DNA of 64,000 nt from positions 1 through 64,000 of the forward strand of contig VXIS01000035.1 in the NCBI GenBank assembly GCA_008704415.1, given 5' to 3'. Position 1 is the stretch's first letter, and each line of letters starts with the position of its first letter. The position numbers and the translations under genes are program-made. The notes beneath the pieces were generated by a model that was not told the origin of the DNA, searched no databases, and saw only the letters and a program-made list of their open reading frames with translations. Origin of the DNA: Sphaerosporella brunnea (lineage: Eukaryota; Ascomycota; Pezizomycetes; Pezizales; Pyronemataceae). Shown one piece after another: positions 22,967 through 35,681 of the stretch.

Positions 22967-25900
22967 ATTTTCGCAGAGCTGACGAGGTTCGTTCCGTGTT
23001 ACAGCGTTAAATCGTTTCGTTTTGCTTTTTTCGTTGCACGGGAGTGGAGCTATGCATTGTCATATCTCATCACCTACCACATGATTACCATTATCATACT
23101 GTTTGATATGCCATTGTTCCTCTTTGTTCCTGTTACTGCGTTTTATTTACAACTGACTTCCATGTCGTGCATTTCTTGGATGCGTTTGTGTCTTTGTGCT
23201 GCTATATTGTGCTCTCTTTTTCTTGATTCTTTTTTTTTTGTTTTTACTGATGTGACGTGAGACTACTTTATACTCTGTGTACTACCGTCTTCTACTTTAC
23301 TATCATATGATGTCGACGAACCTATCTCTAGCTTTTGTTTGTGGGTGTAGGATCAAGGGAGCGGGAAAGGGGACCGGATGGAGGAAGATCGGAGAAAATT
23401 TATGAGATGATGGCGTTTTTTGTTGATATCGATGTCCGTTGTTTCTGTGATGTTTGGGCTTGTTGGGGCGGGGTGGATGGGCAGCGGGATGAATGAGAGG
23501 TACTCTACTCCAGATTGTTTTGTGCATGTGTGTGTTTTGTGAAGTCGTAAAAAGGGTACCGTATTAACCTAGACATAAGGCAGCTAGCTGCTTTATTCAA
23601 ATATCAAGGAGAAAGTTTATGGTTTTCGAGCATGATGTCGCCCGCCGGTCTACCAAAAAACACCAGGCTCCACCAACAGCAAAATGCCGCCTCTGACTCT
23701 TGGGCGAAGGATGCAGCAACTGAACCAAAAATGCTCCACTGGAAGAGTGAGAAGCGAAGGCGGCAGCTGCTGGAGAATGAGGTTCAGGAGCAAGCAGATG
23801 CGATGATGCATGATGATGATGGTGGATTGCTTGGATGGATAGAGCGGCTGTATACACATACATGCCCACATCGTTGACGCTTGGATTTCTTTGATTCCCA
23901 CCTTATTCGCCCGCCCCGCCTTATCATTATGTCCAGATTTCTTCTACTTCTACGGTAATCGAGAAGCCTTTGTGCCCCCCATATAAAAAAAAAATTCGTG
24001 GAGTCTCTGAGGGACACCTACCTTTTGCATAACGAAGCCTTTTCGAGTATGTTGTATCTATCTCGGCCTGCATTAGCTAGCTCTTTTGGACAGTGGAAAC
24101 TGCGCAATAATGGTAAAAGCAGCACTCCTGACGATTTGTGAGAAGTCTGGTTTTTACGGGAGGAGTTGTAAGTCTGCGAGATATGTTCCAAGAGCTGGTG
24201 TGTCAGGATCAGGGAAGGGATGAGCAGGGGCTCTGTCATGATCGTTCGCGGTCGCATACAGACAATAAATAAGCTTGATTACAAAGAGCTGGCATGTAAA
24301 TCAACGCAGAACTTAAGTACCTGCCTTGTAGGGAAGTTGAGTGACGCATGACGGCACTTCATGGGGGAATCCTCCTCCAACTGCGGAAATACGCAACACA
24401 AATTGACAAAGAGTGAGTGATCGGTTGAGGTTGGGACTTCGCTTGGCACACGGACGTAAAAGCCGTGGACGTTGATTGCAACTGATTGACGCTTCCTGTG
24501 ACGACCTAGTGGGGAACGAAGATGGGATACTTACTCTTCGATCCGATTACAGATTGCGGTTGACTGAGCAGCGTCATGTTTGTGGGCGCCAGTCGGCCTT
24601 CACAAGCGCGGAATCGTGGGCTGGGTGGATTGATGGCTCCCCCAGCTACAGTAGCTCTCTGACCGGTCGACCATGTATTCCTTATCTTCGTCAAAGCTTC
24701 TTAGAAATCCTCCCTCCCCCTCCTGGCCTCTAATCCATTCCGGAATAGTTCCGCCGCGGTTTGAGGTGATTGGAAGGAGGCCTTGGGCTCGGCGGCGTCG
24801 ACACTGCCGCCGGTGTCATTTCGTCGGCAGTCGAGGCTCGAGAAAGCGTTCAAACCCCGTGGTTGCGGTTGTTTATCTAACAAACAGAGGTCTATGAGGC
24901 ATTTACTTCGGCACCGGTTAGTGATCGTTGGTATGTCTCCTAGTACAGAGGTGTAGTTGATAGGATAACAGGGAGAGGACTGGTCCCTAGATGATAATTT
25001 TGCATTGCTTGGTAGGGACATAATGGTTCTAGAGCTAGGGTAGATTCGGAAAGAAAGGTAGCTCTCCGGTGGGGGTCTATTAGGTACGTAAGCTTATGGC
25101 TTAAAACCCTTCGGGATTACATACCTGATGATAAGTCTCAGTCGTGAGCCGAACCTGTTGAAAATACTGAAGTTCCGCGTAAGAAATGCTCAGGCCAAGA
25201 GCATCGCCACAGTTCTAACTATATTTACGCTGGTCTCTAGCGTGGAATTTGGTATAAGCCTCATCAGATAGCACTCGCCTGTTAGATGGCACAGGCCACG
25301 GCGAAGACATGGTGGATTTCGCAGTCTTCAAAGAGGGCCGTCGAAGGATGGGAAATGGAAGCGGTGTACCTTCATCAATAACTCGCATGTAGCTCTGGAG
25401 GACAGAGGACTGACTGGGAGGATAGTGGGCAGCGTCAGCACAAGCGAATATTCAAACCCGAATGGATAGTCCCCAAGCTTGGTTCCAGTCACCCCGTGTT
25501 CTAACATCCCGTTGAGAATTGGTAGCGGCCAAGGGCACTCCTGTGCTCGCATTTCCCAGCACCTACACGTTGTAGCATCGCGAGGGTAGTGATCTGACTG
25601 CGCGCAATATACCCTCCAAGTGCATATCCGACCGGCAAGGCAAAAACGTTGTTGCGGTGCACCGGTGCATCCCAGAAGTCAAACTCGTCAAGTTCCTTGA
25701 AGGACACAGCTAGAGTACGGCATGCCCGCCCACTGAACTCCCAGCTCGCCTGAGCAACATCTCGATAACCAAAGCCACCCCGTGCTCATCTAGCTCAGGC
25801 GAGGGCAATGACTAGGGCCCCAGACTCGAGCACTCTCTAGGACAGTAGAAGACCGTGATGGCGAAGGCTTAACGATACCGCAAGTGAGCCCCAAGTACGT

Positions 25901-26500
25901 TGCAGTGCTGGTAACATTCCGGTGGTCTTTGCTCAACTGCCACTTTCTCGAGAACAACTGCAGCTCATGCCTCCAAGCCATCTGATCCACAACTCCCAGA
26001 TTCTTTAAGCATCATTTCGGTGGTTAAGAGCAGAGGAGCTGGCTACTCCATGCCCAATTCCTGAGGGCAGCAGCCAGTCATGCCTATCGCATTGAGTGTC
26101 TCTTGGAAGTGGGAGAGCAGAATGTACTTCGGTCAGGGCCAAGAAGTCTGGAGTGAACTCGATGCAAGTGCCGGGGAGGTGATTCTAGTGATGGCGGAGG
26201 AAGAGGCGGAGAATGTCTGAAGGACTAAGAAAGCGATGCCGCAGTGAGAGTGTCTTGGAGCAAAAGCCGACGAGCCGCGTTAAGCTGTGTTCTTTTGGCC
26301 TCCCCACTTTTGGTTGCACCAGTAGGGGCCTTCTGCATGCGCATGCGCATATGCACAGTTATTGATTGATAGGTAGATAAATTTAGTTATACAACAGGCC
26401 GGCCCTCCATTTGAAATTTATATGTTTCTTCATATTCACTGCATACTAAGTAGGTTATTTCCAGTTGTTCGTAATCAAGTTTGTTGTCTGTATTCGATCA
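22967..26500. other. gene-free interval downstream of the PUF gene
   Basis: The first few hundred bases are T-rich and likely hold the PUF 3' UTR. I recognise no gene beyond that. Minus-strand frames near 25.3-26.0 kb read like broken protein fragments but match no family I know. A short sequence at 24244-24284 recurs at 49004-49041. Confidence 0.5.
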
Positions 26501-26538
26501 TGACAGACCCCCCACTCGTCCCCACCAACTTCTTGATG

Positions 26539-28150
26539 CTATCTCATGGGCCAACTGCGGCCACCCGAAACACCACAAGGAAAGTACAGATCAAGAAACA
26601 AAGGAAAGAAACAGGCCCATAACAACAAACAAAAGCCATGGCCACCAGGGCCGAGTCGCCCCTCCCCGTCTGACTCCACTTCAGACGATGACGAATCACC
26701 TTCTTCTGCCACGGATTGCCCAACCTTTATATCCCGCAGAAAGTGTAGGATGTGTGGGGTGGCCTTCTCCTCCTTAAATAGCTCCGCAATCGATCTCCAC
26801 CTCCACCCACGGTGCTTCCATCCAAGCTCTTTCTCCACAGAGCGCCAAAGCGCACGGATCTGTGGAAGCAACCTGTCACACTCCTCAAAGAGGTGCTTTC
26901 TCGTTTTTCGCCTGCCTGAAAGGCAGAACCAGCACTCATCTTGCGGAGCTTCTCCTCGAGATATGGTGCCGTGATCGCATGGCCAGTAAGAAGCTTGTAA
27001 CACCGGGATGCGAGCGCCTTTCTCTCCCTCTTGAGGGCTGGTCAGAAACCAGTCTTCTTACGTAGCGCATACGAAGCGTGGAGGCTCGTGCTCTGCTGGC
27101 TCCACTGCTTGGCTGCGAGCCTTTGAGGCCTTGCGCTTTAGGTGGGCCAAACTGGTCTGCCGCAGAAGAGCTTCGTGGCTCTGATCGGAGACGATGCTGT
27201 GTCCTTTGCCATCATATCCGCCATCTCGTTGCCGTCCACGCCGGCGTGCCCAGGGACCCACCGTAGTGTGAGGGAACATCCGCGGTCCGTCAGCTCGCGG
27301 CTCCACTTGATGATGCGGCGGGCCATCCACTGGCCGGGGCCAATAGAGTCGTCCTTGCATCGTTCCAGTGATGCCTGGGCGTCAGCAAAGATGGTGTACG
27401 CCTGTTCACTCCCCGAGCGTTGGTTGAAACGGTGAACGGCTCGGTAGATTGCGTAAACTTCGACATCGAAACTCTCCGTGTTGCTGCCGAGATGGTGGCT
27501 GCCCCCGGTCCAGAAGGGCTCCAACCGTGGTAGCGGACGGTAGGTGAGGTCGGTGTTGGGGCCGATCCAGGGTTGGGGATTGATGCCCGGTGGGGCCAAC
27601 CAGGTAATTGCGCAACCTACCTGGCCATCTTCCAGCCTTGACCCATCGGCCCAAATAGTGTTCAGGTCGTTCTCCCAGGACTGAGCCACTTGCATGGCTT
27701 CCTCCTTCGGTAGGATAACTTCCTTTCCAGCCAGACGCACCGAGCGTCCCCAGACCGTCCTCTCGGGGGTGCCATTCTCCTCCAGTTGGGCGGCCACTCG
27801 AAGGCGGTTCCACGGGCTTCCAAGATCTCTTCGGGGCCGCTGGCCCCAGCCGGACGCATCATCAGGCGCTGGGCGTAGCGGTTTTGTCGGTAGTCAAGCA
27901 GCCGCACTGCGGGCGTGAGGTCGCTCTCGGCCAGAAGGGCCCCCAGAGGAGTTGAAGGGAGTTGAACGGGCCATGCGATTTATCGCGAGCTGGTAGTCCT
28001 TAGCCGACGGGCGGGGCTCCAGACCACGTAAGCTGCGAGGCGTACAGGAGAGTCGACTGGATGATCGCCTGCTGGAAGTTATTTCCATTTGGAAAAGAGT
28101 CTGGGGTCTGAGCTCGAGATTGTCCATCAATGCACAAGCTGTCACTCGGA
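26539..28150 (-). pseudogene. 5'-truncated Tad-type LINE relic: RT tail, RNase H, C-terminal zinc motif
   Basis: Minus-strand remains of a non-LTR retrotransposon ORF2, broken by several frameshifts. In order there is a piece from the region after the reverse transcriptase (near 28.1-27.9 kb; LLDYRQNRYAQRLMMRPAG at 27.9 kb) and an RNase H domain in one open stretch, 27797-27138 (TIWADGSRLEDGQVG carrying the first Asp, VEVYAIYRAV with the Glu, IFADAQASL with an Asp, LRWVPGHAGVDGNEMADMMA with the last His/Asp block). The usual C-terminal CCHC-like segment of fungal LINEs follows: CWFC ... KHLFEECDRL ... LWRSVEKELGW ... LHFLRDIKVG (26.9-26.6 kb). No catalytic RT motifs are present, so the copy is dead. 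It belongs to a different family from the two LINE ends at 35.0 and 40.8 kb, whose zinc motif reads CWWC. Confidence 0.85.
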
Positions 28151-30615
28151 GTGCTTTCTGGGTAGTGTGAAGCGAAAACTATGTACTTAATGCACCTTTT
28201 AGGCAAATCTCGGTCATTAATAATAGACAAGCTCTCCAGCCTGCCAGGGCTTTGAGTGATCTCCGGTGAAGACCAGCCACTGCGAGTGGCGGGGTTCAAT
28301 CGACACTGATAAACTGATCAGGTTCTGTAATGTTATAGAAAACCCCTATCTAGTGATTCCCCCATGGTAGTCTCCGTCGTGGGCCCAAACAGCTAGCCGG
28401 GCTTGTTGATCAGTCTACATCCACCCAACGCAGGGCGGGCTGGCTGTTGAGAACACTGCAATTGGCCAAGCTTTCTGCAGCCTCAAATTCCTCACCAATT
28501 GCAAGAGCTCGAGCGCTTGTTACACGACGTCGGCACCATACGATTTTATGATACATATTTTTGCTCGGGTTGAGTAGCTATAAAAGGAGTCGATGCAAAA
28601 AGAGCAAACGAGGCAAGCTAGTAGCCTTGAAATACAGGCCGAAAAAACGGCAACTTAGCGGTCGGTGCCGCGGGATGTAGCCCACGGTGGAACAATGAGT
28701 GGGGGTAGCATGTTAACGTGTTTTGAGTTCGTCTCGGATTAAGGCAGCTCAGCATGACAGTGGGTCGCCAGATCAGGAAAAAATGATGTCGACGACAAAG
28801 AAGCCAACGAAAGGGACCCCTTGCGAACCAGCGGGTGAGTGGATGAGACATACCGGCGACTTTACGACAGCTGGCCAGAAGCCGCAAATCGATATTCGGC
28901 GTCGTCAAGTTTTCTCGCCTTCCAGAAACATTCCTCATGTCATGCACCATCCGTCCGTCTGTTAACGCCAACCCTAATCCCTGTAAATAGCGGCGGCTGT
29001 CGTATGTACTTTGCAATTGGCGTGGAGGAGTGCTTCTGATTGACCTCACCAGAACATGACTGGCCAGCTGGAGCATCGACGATGACGAATAGAAACGGAA
29101 CGATTACCATGTCTCAAATTAAAGCACTCACAGCTCCTGGAGATGCGGCCAAATCGCGGAAACGCAGGAGAATTCAGATTGATGCCCCGCCCACTTCTAG
29201 AAGGGTCCCCGAAGCGGTCATCAGTAACGACTTGGTGTGACGGGGATTGAACTAAGAGAGAGGATGCTCATCGCGAGCTCGCCACGTCCTGCGACCACAG
29301 TTCTCTGGTCAACAGTTCGTCTACACACGGTTCGTCGGTGCATAAGAATCGGTATTTTGTGTTTCCAACACCCGGTGGTTGTAAAAACCTGGCGCTTGAC
29401 GATACGATGTAAACTTATCTGAATCTCTCTCTCTAAAAGATTGAGGTGTAAGGAGCTGGCAAGCGATGAGAAGGGTGTGACGAGAGGAGATTTTGGATGG
29501 GGCCCCATATCAAAACACCCTCCCAGCTTGTTACGCAACCACATTTTAGTTTTTCGAGCTGCCGACCAGTTGAACTACATATTCCAGCAGTTAACTACGA
29601 TTCCCAGTGCTCAAATCAATTTATAAATTGGATGGTGGTTGTTGGCAGGGGTGCTGGAAACAAGCCATGCATACCGTGGGGGATATGTTATGGTTGGGGA
29701 CACCTAAATTTTTTAAAAGGAACGTTGTGATTCGACTAATTATCGCTCGCTCTGTCGATCAACGGTCTCCTTTTGCCTGGTCGTGGAGATAAAGTACCGG
29801 CTTCTGGGGGAACAATGTCCCTAAGTGGTCAAAATAGCAAGATTCACGTTCATCACTCGACCGGGTCTTGACCCCCATACGTTGCACTTCCACACGCGAC
29901 AGATGCACAGCGCCCGATACCAGAGCGCTTGTTTCCCGACGGGATGAGGTGTGCAGTGGCTGCTGGATGCACGGCGGTATTTGAATCCGTTCGAAAATGC
30001 CTTACGATGTTTTCCTCACCAGCAATCATTGGCTACAATTCCGTTCGGCTAGTGACCTCCGGACAGTCCCCATCATGAACGTGTGTATAGAGTAAATCAA
30101 GTCAGTATTGCGAACGTTGCTGCTACGCCAAACTCGCGACTGGTCTGCGGGCTGACCGTGAACGATGTGATCAGTCAGTCTCTTAAGCGTAAAGCGTATG
30201 TTTGGTTGAACACTACATGTCTTGAGCCTCAACGCAAACCCAACCAATTGCATGAGGCCGTAGGCTGATCAACTTGTCGACTGAACGATGCTATAAACCC
30301 AACCCCCCCCCCCCCCGTGGACGGCGGGTCCAGGTTTCCTTGTTGTTTCCTTCAACAGCGTATAACTGACAATTCCACCCCTTCTACTCGAGCTCGATAT
30401 CTGCCTATATTGGCATCGAACTCTAGGGCCCGAGTCGCTTTTCCACTCTCTCGTCCCTTATCTGTGGGATCAGCATCGAACGCCGCATCGACGGTAGAAC
30501 TGATTCCTTCGATCGCATCAAAGGCCTTAAAGAAACAGATCAAGAAAGGTCGGACTAGAAGCCGTGGACGTAATGACTTCCCGCCAAATCGCTGACACTC
30601 ACTGATGTAGCTAGC

Positions 30616-30828
30616 ATGGCTCAACCACACAACGGTGCTCAACCGGTACAAAACGCTGCCAACCTTCCTCCTCTTGTGTTCGACTTCTTCACCGATTTAA
30701 ATTCTCGCATTAAAGACGAACCGGCTTGGACTCCCGGTGGGCGCTCACCGACCTATGAAGCCGATCGAAACAAATTTCTGCTGGTGGTGGACATGCTTCT
30801 CAACCCGCCCTCGGCACAACCCCAATAA
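30616..30828 (+). CDS. small open reading frame, unknown (70 aa)
   Basis: A 70-codon frame beginning MAQPHNGAQPVQ with mixed, protein-like composition (LPPLVFDFFTDLNSRIKDE). It starts 20 bp after the end of a 92-codon basic frame (30317-30595) with a Lys/Arg-rich tail (KKQIKKGRTRSRGR). The tandem pair may be remains of a two-frame element, but I recognise neither product. It could be chance. Confidence 0.2.
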   Translation: MAQPHNGAQPVQNAANLPPLVFDFFTDLNSRIKDEPAWTPGGRSPTYEADRNKFLLVVDMLLNPPSAQPQ

Positions 30829-31019
30829 CAAGCTTGCGAGTCGGAATCATTGGTCGATAAACGGGGTAAATTCTTGGTGATTATAGCTGGTGTGCGCAAC
30901 GGCGTCGTATCCCGGTGCACCGAACAACTAGTTATGGAATGCGTGTTTGGTTCCGACTGGTGCAAGTGAAAATGAATGCTCGTGTGAGAAGACGGGCCAA
31001 TGAGAAGGTCGGGTTTGAC

Positions 31020-31073
31020 TTGAGTGGGTTTGGCTTGAGTGGGTTTGGCTTGAGTGGGTTTGGCTTGAGTGGG
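31020..31073 (+). repeat. 15-bp tandem repeat, about 3.6 copies
   Basis: The unit TTGAGTGGGTTTGGC is repeated three times perfectly and then partly. Confidence 0.9.
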
Positions 31074-34000
31074 ATATGAAGTTTCTTGCCTGAAGTCTTT
31101 GCTTGCTGCGTGTTCCCTGTGTTCAGTGTGTCCGTGCCGTCCTTCGGTCTTCATTTGTCGTGTTCGCAGTTCGCATGTACATACAGACTGTGTATGTGTC
31201 GACAAGATTCGTTGTTTGATTGTTCTATGCCTATTATGCATCATCTCAAGGAAATCTACATGATCGTGAGTACGCTTACTCATGGCGGGGGTTTGTGATA
31301 CAGCCGTAACCGCCTACCTTTCTTGACCTCACATGCATTGGCGCTGACCGACACCTATGGCACCTCGAGGCCTCCATCCACTCTTCGACAATCAACAGTC
31401 CACAGCCTCCCCACAAATCAACCAGCGAGTCCCGAGACAGTCGAGTCCGAGTCTCGGCCCACGGAACGGTTGGGAGCGGTTCGCTCACGAGAGCTTGCTA
31501 CCGAAAGCCAACACAACGCGGAGGACCGAGGTACCCCGCGCGAACGAAGGCTGAAACTCTAGACAGGCCGAAGAGCAGATCGTTATCGACACCCGCCGAA
31601 CACTGAAACTGCGGCGCTAACTTCCTTCTCGGAATACATTGAGCAGTAATGGTCTTCTACCGGACTGTGCGGTTTCTCGACTCACGCTGACGTTAAGGCA
31701 GCGTTGCTCGTCCAGCCTTCAACAAAAGGCGAAGGCAACCCATCTCTATAATAGGCTCTGGGTGATCCCGACCAGTCTCCGCTAAAATAGATCACAGAGG
31801 TCGTTGCTGGGATGGAGAGAACCAGACGAGCGGCAAACCCCTTCTACCGCGATTCCCGTGCTCTCGGCTACATTTTGTGCGTTCCTATAGGGTTACTGTA
31901 TTAGTACAAAATTCCTCGGAACAAGGGGGCCATACCTGTCTATTGGGAGCATGGTTCACTGGCTACACAAACGTTTGAAGCAATCGGCTGGTTCTCGTTT
32001 ATATAGGATATGGTGGACCTTTATATTACAGCGAGAGTGATCTGACAAGAATCTAGACCATATTATTGAGTTAAGGATTAAGATACTTCATTTACCTTCG
32101 GGAACCTTGGTTCCTTCATGCAATTCAGTGCTTTCATCGTATGTATGAAGGATCACCCTGACCTGCGAGTCCATGCTTGAGTCCTTGATAGTGAGGTTGC
32201 TTTTCTTCTTTTCTTAACTTCGCGATATTGCTGAGCGTATCCTGTTTTCTCAAGCAATAATCTTGATAGTTCCGCTGCGCGATACATGTTTTCGTACAGA
32301 TCGCCATCGACTCATTGAGTCTTCACTGTGGAGCTGACCGCACTTATACTCGCCGTAAACTGAGTCGAACCGGAAATGCTCTTTCAGGTGAGCTTCTTAC
32401 ATCGCCCGTGGCACCAACTATCAACAGCTAATAAAGCCTGAAGCCTTATGCAAACGTCGAAATGAAGGCCCAGCGTCAGAGAATTGAGAAGGCTCGCGGC
32501 CACTTTGTCGCAAAGCGATGTCGTTCAATGGGAGTCGCCGTTCACCCAAACCAATAAGTTGAGGCATGATATGTGGGTGCAAAATTCGTATTTTGAGGCT
32601 AAACCATCGCAACACCGTCCCTACTATACTGATCCATACCCTTGAGCATGGCCCTCTTAGAGCCGGATTCAAACCCCCAGAAGAAAAAAATCACATATAT
32701 CCCAGCCGTTTTCAAGCTCAAAGTTGGCACGGGAAGCGTAACTTGGGGACGAAGCGTTCAGGGGTGAAAATCCGGTTTAGGAATACAAAAGTAAATTAAA
32801 GATCGAACTCGCTATTTCGCAGAGCACATGGAAAAAAATGAAGGAAACAACCCCCCTAGTCTCAAAAAGCCTTGAATTTGTCGTCGAAATCGAATCGGGC
32901 TCGCCTGCATTCGTGCCGGTGTTTGTACAAACGAAAAAAAAATGAATTCCGAGGCGAGTGGTCCGTCTGTGAGGAGTTTCCAGGTACATATCTCTCCAGC
33001 GGATGAAATATTTTGGCCTTTGCACTCGCTTTTTTTTTGTGTAACGTACGTCAATGTGCGTCTGCCGGCAGCCTCGACCTCACCCTGCATATGCACTTCA
33101 ACGTTGTCAAAACCCGCCAGTGTGCCAAGAGGCTCGTATCCTATCTATTGCCCTCTTTTGATGCCCCCGAACGGCTGCTGAACTGCCGATGACTATGATA
33201 TCATACCACGCTTCGAGCTCTGCGTGCAGCGGCGCTCCTGCACGCGGGAACATGCTCTCCGGATCTCCCAGCTCCGGAAGGCCCGCGTTTCGGTGCTTTT
33301 TGCAGAGCTCTGAGACTCCTTTTTTTTCATACATTGGCGTCCCGGACGACTCTAGATTGCAACCGGCGCCAACGTGGAACCTTCTGCCTGGTTGCTTTTT
33401 CCAGCGGTGACGTGAGCGGCCATCTCCAGAGAGTTTCTTCCTGTGCTAGTTCGCCATCCACCATGTGTTTTGGTCAGGACATGCAGATGCCAATCGGCCA
33501 TTTACGGAATAACTCTTTGCCGTTTGCACCCCCACCATCTGTTGTAAACCCGTACGTACCTGGGATGGTCCAGCCTGAAAAGAAAATGTGGGGCCCAGGG
33601 AAGCGGGCAACGTGGGCGTTTGAGACTGCACTGGTTCGAATTCAACAACGATCCTCGATCGCAGGAAAAAGCAAAGCCTTGGAACCAATATTTGCACGAC
33701 CCAAATAGGAAGGCATGCACTTTTCTTGACAAACAACCCCCTTGATGATCAAATCCATTGCGGAAACCACGGACGAGCGTGCCGGCTTTGGGCCACTTTG
33801 TTTACCATCTCCCGGTACCCGCGTTTGGCCGAATGTTACTACACTTGCCTACATATGTAACTATTTACTTAAGTACTTTCCTAGAGTGCTGAGTAATCAT
33901 CTGAAGAGATCTAACTGGAGAGAAAGGTGAATCGAATGAAAGATGATAACGAATCGAATGACGCCCCCAGCCACGTCCATTATTTCATCACAGAACGGAA

Positions 34001-34974
34001 AAGTGCTTTTTACACATGGAACAGGCCTATCACACAGCATTGTCAGTGAGATTTGTGCTTTGAGGGACGCGGGGGATGGGCATTGCATTTTGAGGACTGG
34101 TAGTCGTCTGAAGGGGTTAAACGTGGGCGTTTGATCTGCGCAACACACCTCAATCTCTGAACCCAACGATCAACCGATTTCAACGGCTTTCAGAAGAGAC
34201 TGGGTGACGAGTCAAGTCTGTCTGCCTACCCAAAAGGTGAAAAACAAAAAGTCTCATGCTATCAGTCTACTCTACTGGATCTTGAGAGATGTGATCTGTC
34301 AGATTTGGCTTCCCTCAATACTCTCGGGTGATTGGTGAAGATTGCCCTTGCGGTTGGCTGCTGAGGGCATCTGATACATACCGATGGCATTAATCAGAGG
34401 AGCTTCCTGGTCAACCGATGGAATGGGGTTGAGTGGGTGGCTTTCGGTTAGCACTGAGAAAACTAGGCAGCGGTCACCGAAACGAATTTCGATATACCGT
34501 GGTTAGCGGCAGGCATAATAAGCGTATGGGATGTGTTTTATCCTGCCGAGCAGAGTGTTTTCTACTGGCTGGCTAGCCCATCGACTGGGCGGTTTTCTCG
34601 GCTGACCAGCCAGCTCGATAGACAGAGTTTTGGTGCGTACCACATTTGCTCGGTGCGCCACAACTGAGCAGACGCCTCAAGTATTCAGATGTTCCCAACG
34701 CTAGTCACAGTGCCTGCCCAGCTGATGGCAGCCCCAGGAACCAATCATCGATACTTGAAAGCTACGCCTCCTCATCGACAGCAGGTCCTCGAGCACTGTG
34801 GGTAGTGCATTAAGGTAGCGCGCTGTGGTTCGCGTTTCGCAAATGTGAGATTTCTGCCCAGCAAGAGGCTGGACGGCGCGAAAAACAAAAAGCGAAAGGG
34901 TTGTAGTGGGGAAATGCTGGATGGTGTGGAAAAACACAAAGGGGGGTTACTAGCGGCCAACACGTGATGTGAGT

Positions 34975-35681
34975 GACTGTACATGCTTTGTTTTTGTTTT
35001 GTTTTAATCATATTGTATTCGGCCGCGTGCGGCCATGACATATGTAAAAAGAAAAGACTATGCTACCCCTTCGGCGGAGCCGACTACTGAGGCCTGCGCC
35101 TCTTCTAAGGAAAAAGACTAAGGAAATCGCACCGTGTAATATAATCGCACCAAGGAAATTCGTGAAGTGTCATAAGGAAAGATCTCAACACAGGACGCCT
35201 CTGTCAGGCCATGCCCCAACCTTGGTGGCGCTTAGGAAATCCATAACTGCCTCCGTGCACCTGTCATCGGCGAGCAGGGCGGAGGTGGCCGTCGCCGGCC
35301 AGCGCTTCCGCCCTCCTCCCTTTGTTGCCTCCAAAACCCTCCTCCAGAGGACCCTCTTTGCGTCCTTCCACCGCTTGCAAAACTTGAAGAGGTGGTCCCG
35401 TGTCTGGACAGCGCCGCTGCCGCACCACCAACATCTGTCGTCCGCACGACGGCCCGTCTTGCAGAGGTATGGGCCTGTAGGAGCCTTGCCGGTCCGGAGC
35501 TGGTAGAAGCGGGACGCCAGCGACTTCCTCGTTTTGGCTGCGGCGGGGTCGCGCTTCTTTCGTCGTCGGTAGTACGTTTTGGCGGCGCAGTGCTTGACCA
35601 GTCATGCGTCTCTGTCCCGGGTTCTTGCCTGGGTGGTCTGACGGCCGACCGCCGCGAGCGACGTGAAGACTGTACACGCTT
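34975..35681 (-). mobile_element. 5'-truncated LINE copy A with 14-bp target-site duplication
   Basis: The insert is 34989-35667, flanked by a 14-bp direct repeat GACTGTACATGCTT (34975-34988) and GACTGTACACGCTT (35668-35681), one mismatch. The element reads on the minus strand. At its 3' end (left) is an A-rich AAAAC-type tail (seen as GTTTTTGTTTTGTTTT), then two hairpins (GGCCGC-GT-GCGGCC at 35021-35034; TCGGC-GGA-GCCGA at 35071-35083). Upstream is the end of ORF2 with its zinc motif (CWWCGSGAVQTRDHLFKFC) and ALLADDRC...DFLSATKVG. The coding part holds only the last part of ORF2, so this is a dead 5'-truncated copy made by target-primed reverse transcription. Confidence 0.88.

Larger units (their letters stand above)
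28151..34974. other. gene-free interval with minor repeats
   Basis: I find no conserved gene, tRNA or recognisable transposon domain in this 6.8-kb stretch. It contains a C-run near 30303-30316, a 15-bp tandem repeat at 31020-31073 and two small open frames at 30317-30828 (listed separately). Confidence 0.5.

Noticed and set aside
25300..26000. Minus-strand frames that look like pieces of a protein
   Set aside because: Three short pieces in different frames without a known motif; not enough to call a gene or relic.
29225..29250. Minus-strand GTTCAATCCCC, T-loop-like
   Set aside because: The stem cannot form (CTTAG against CCCGT); no D arm upstream.
32655..32690. Minus-strand GGGTTTGAATCC, T-loop-like
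   Set aside because: Only part of the T stem pairs and no A box or acceptor stem was found.
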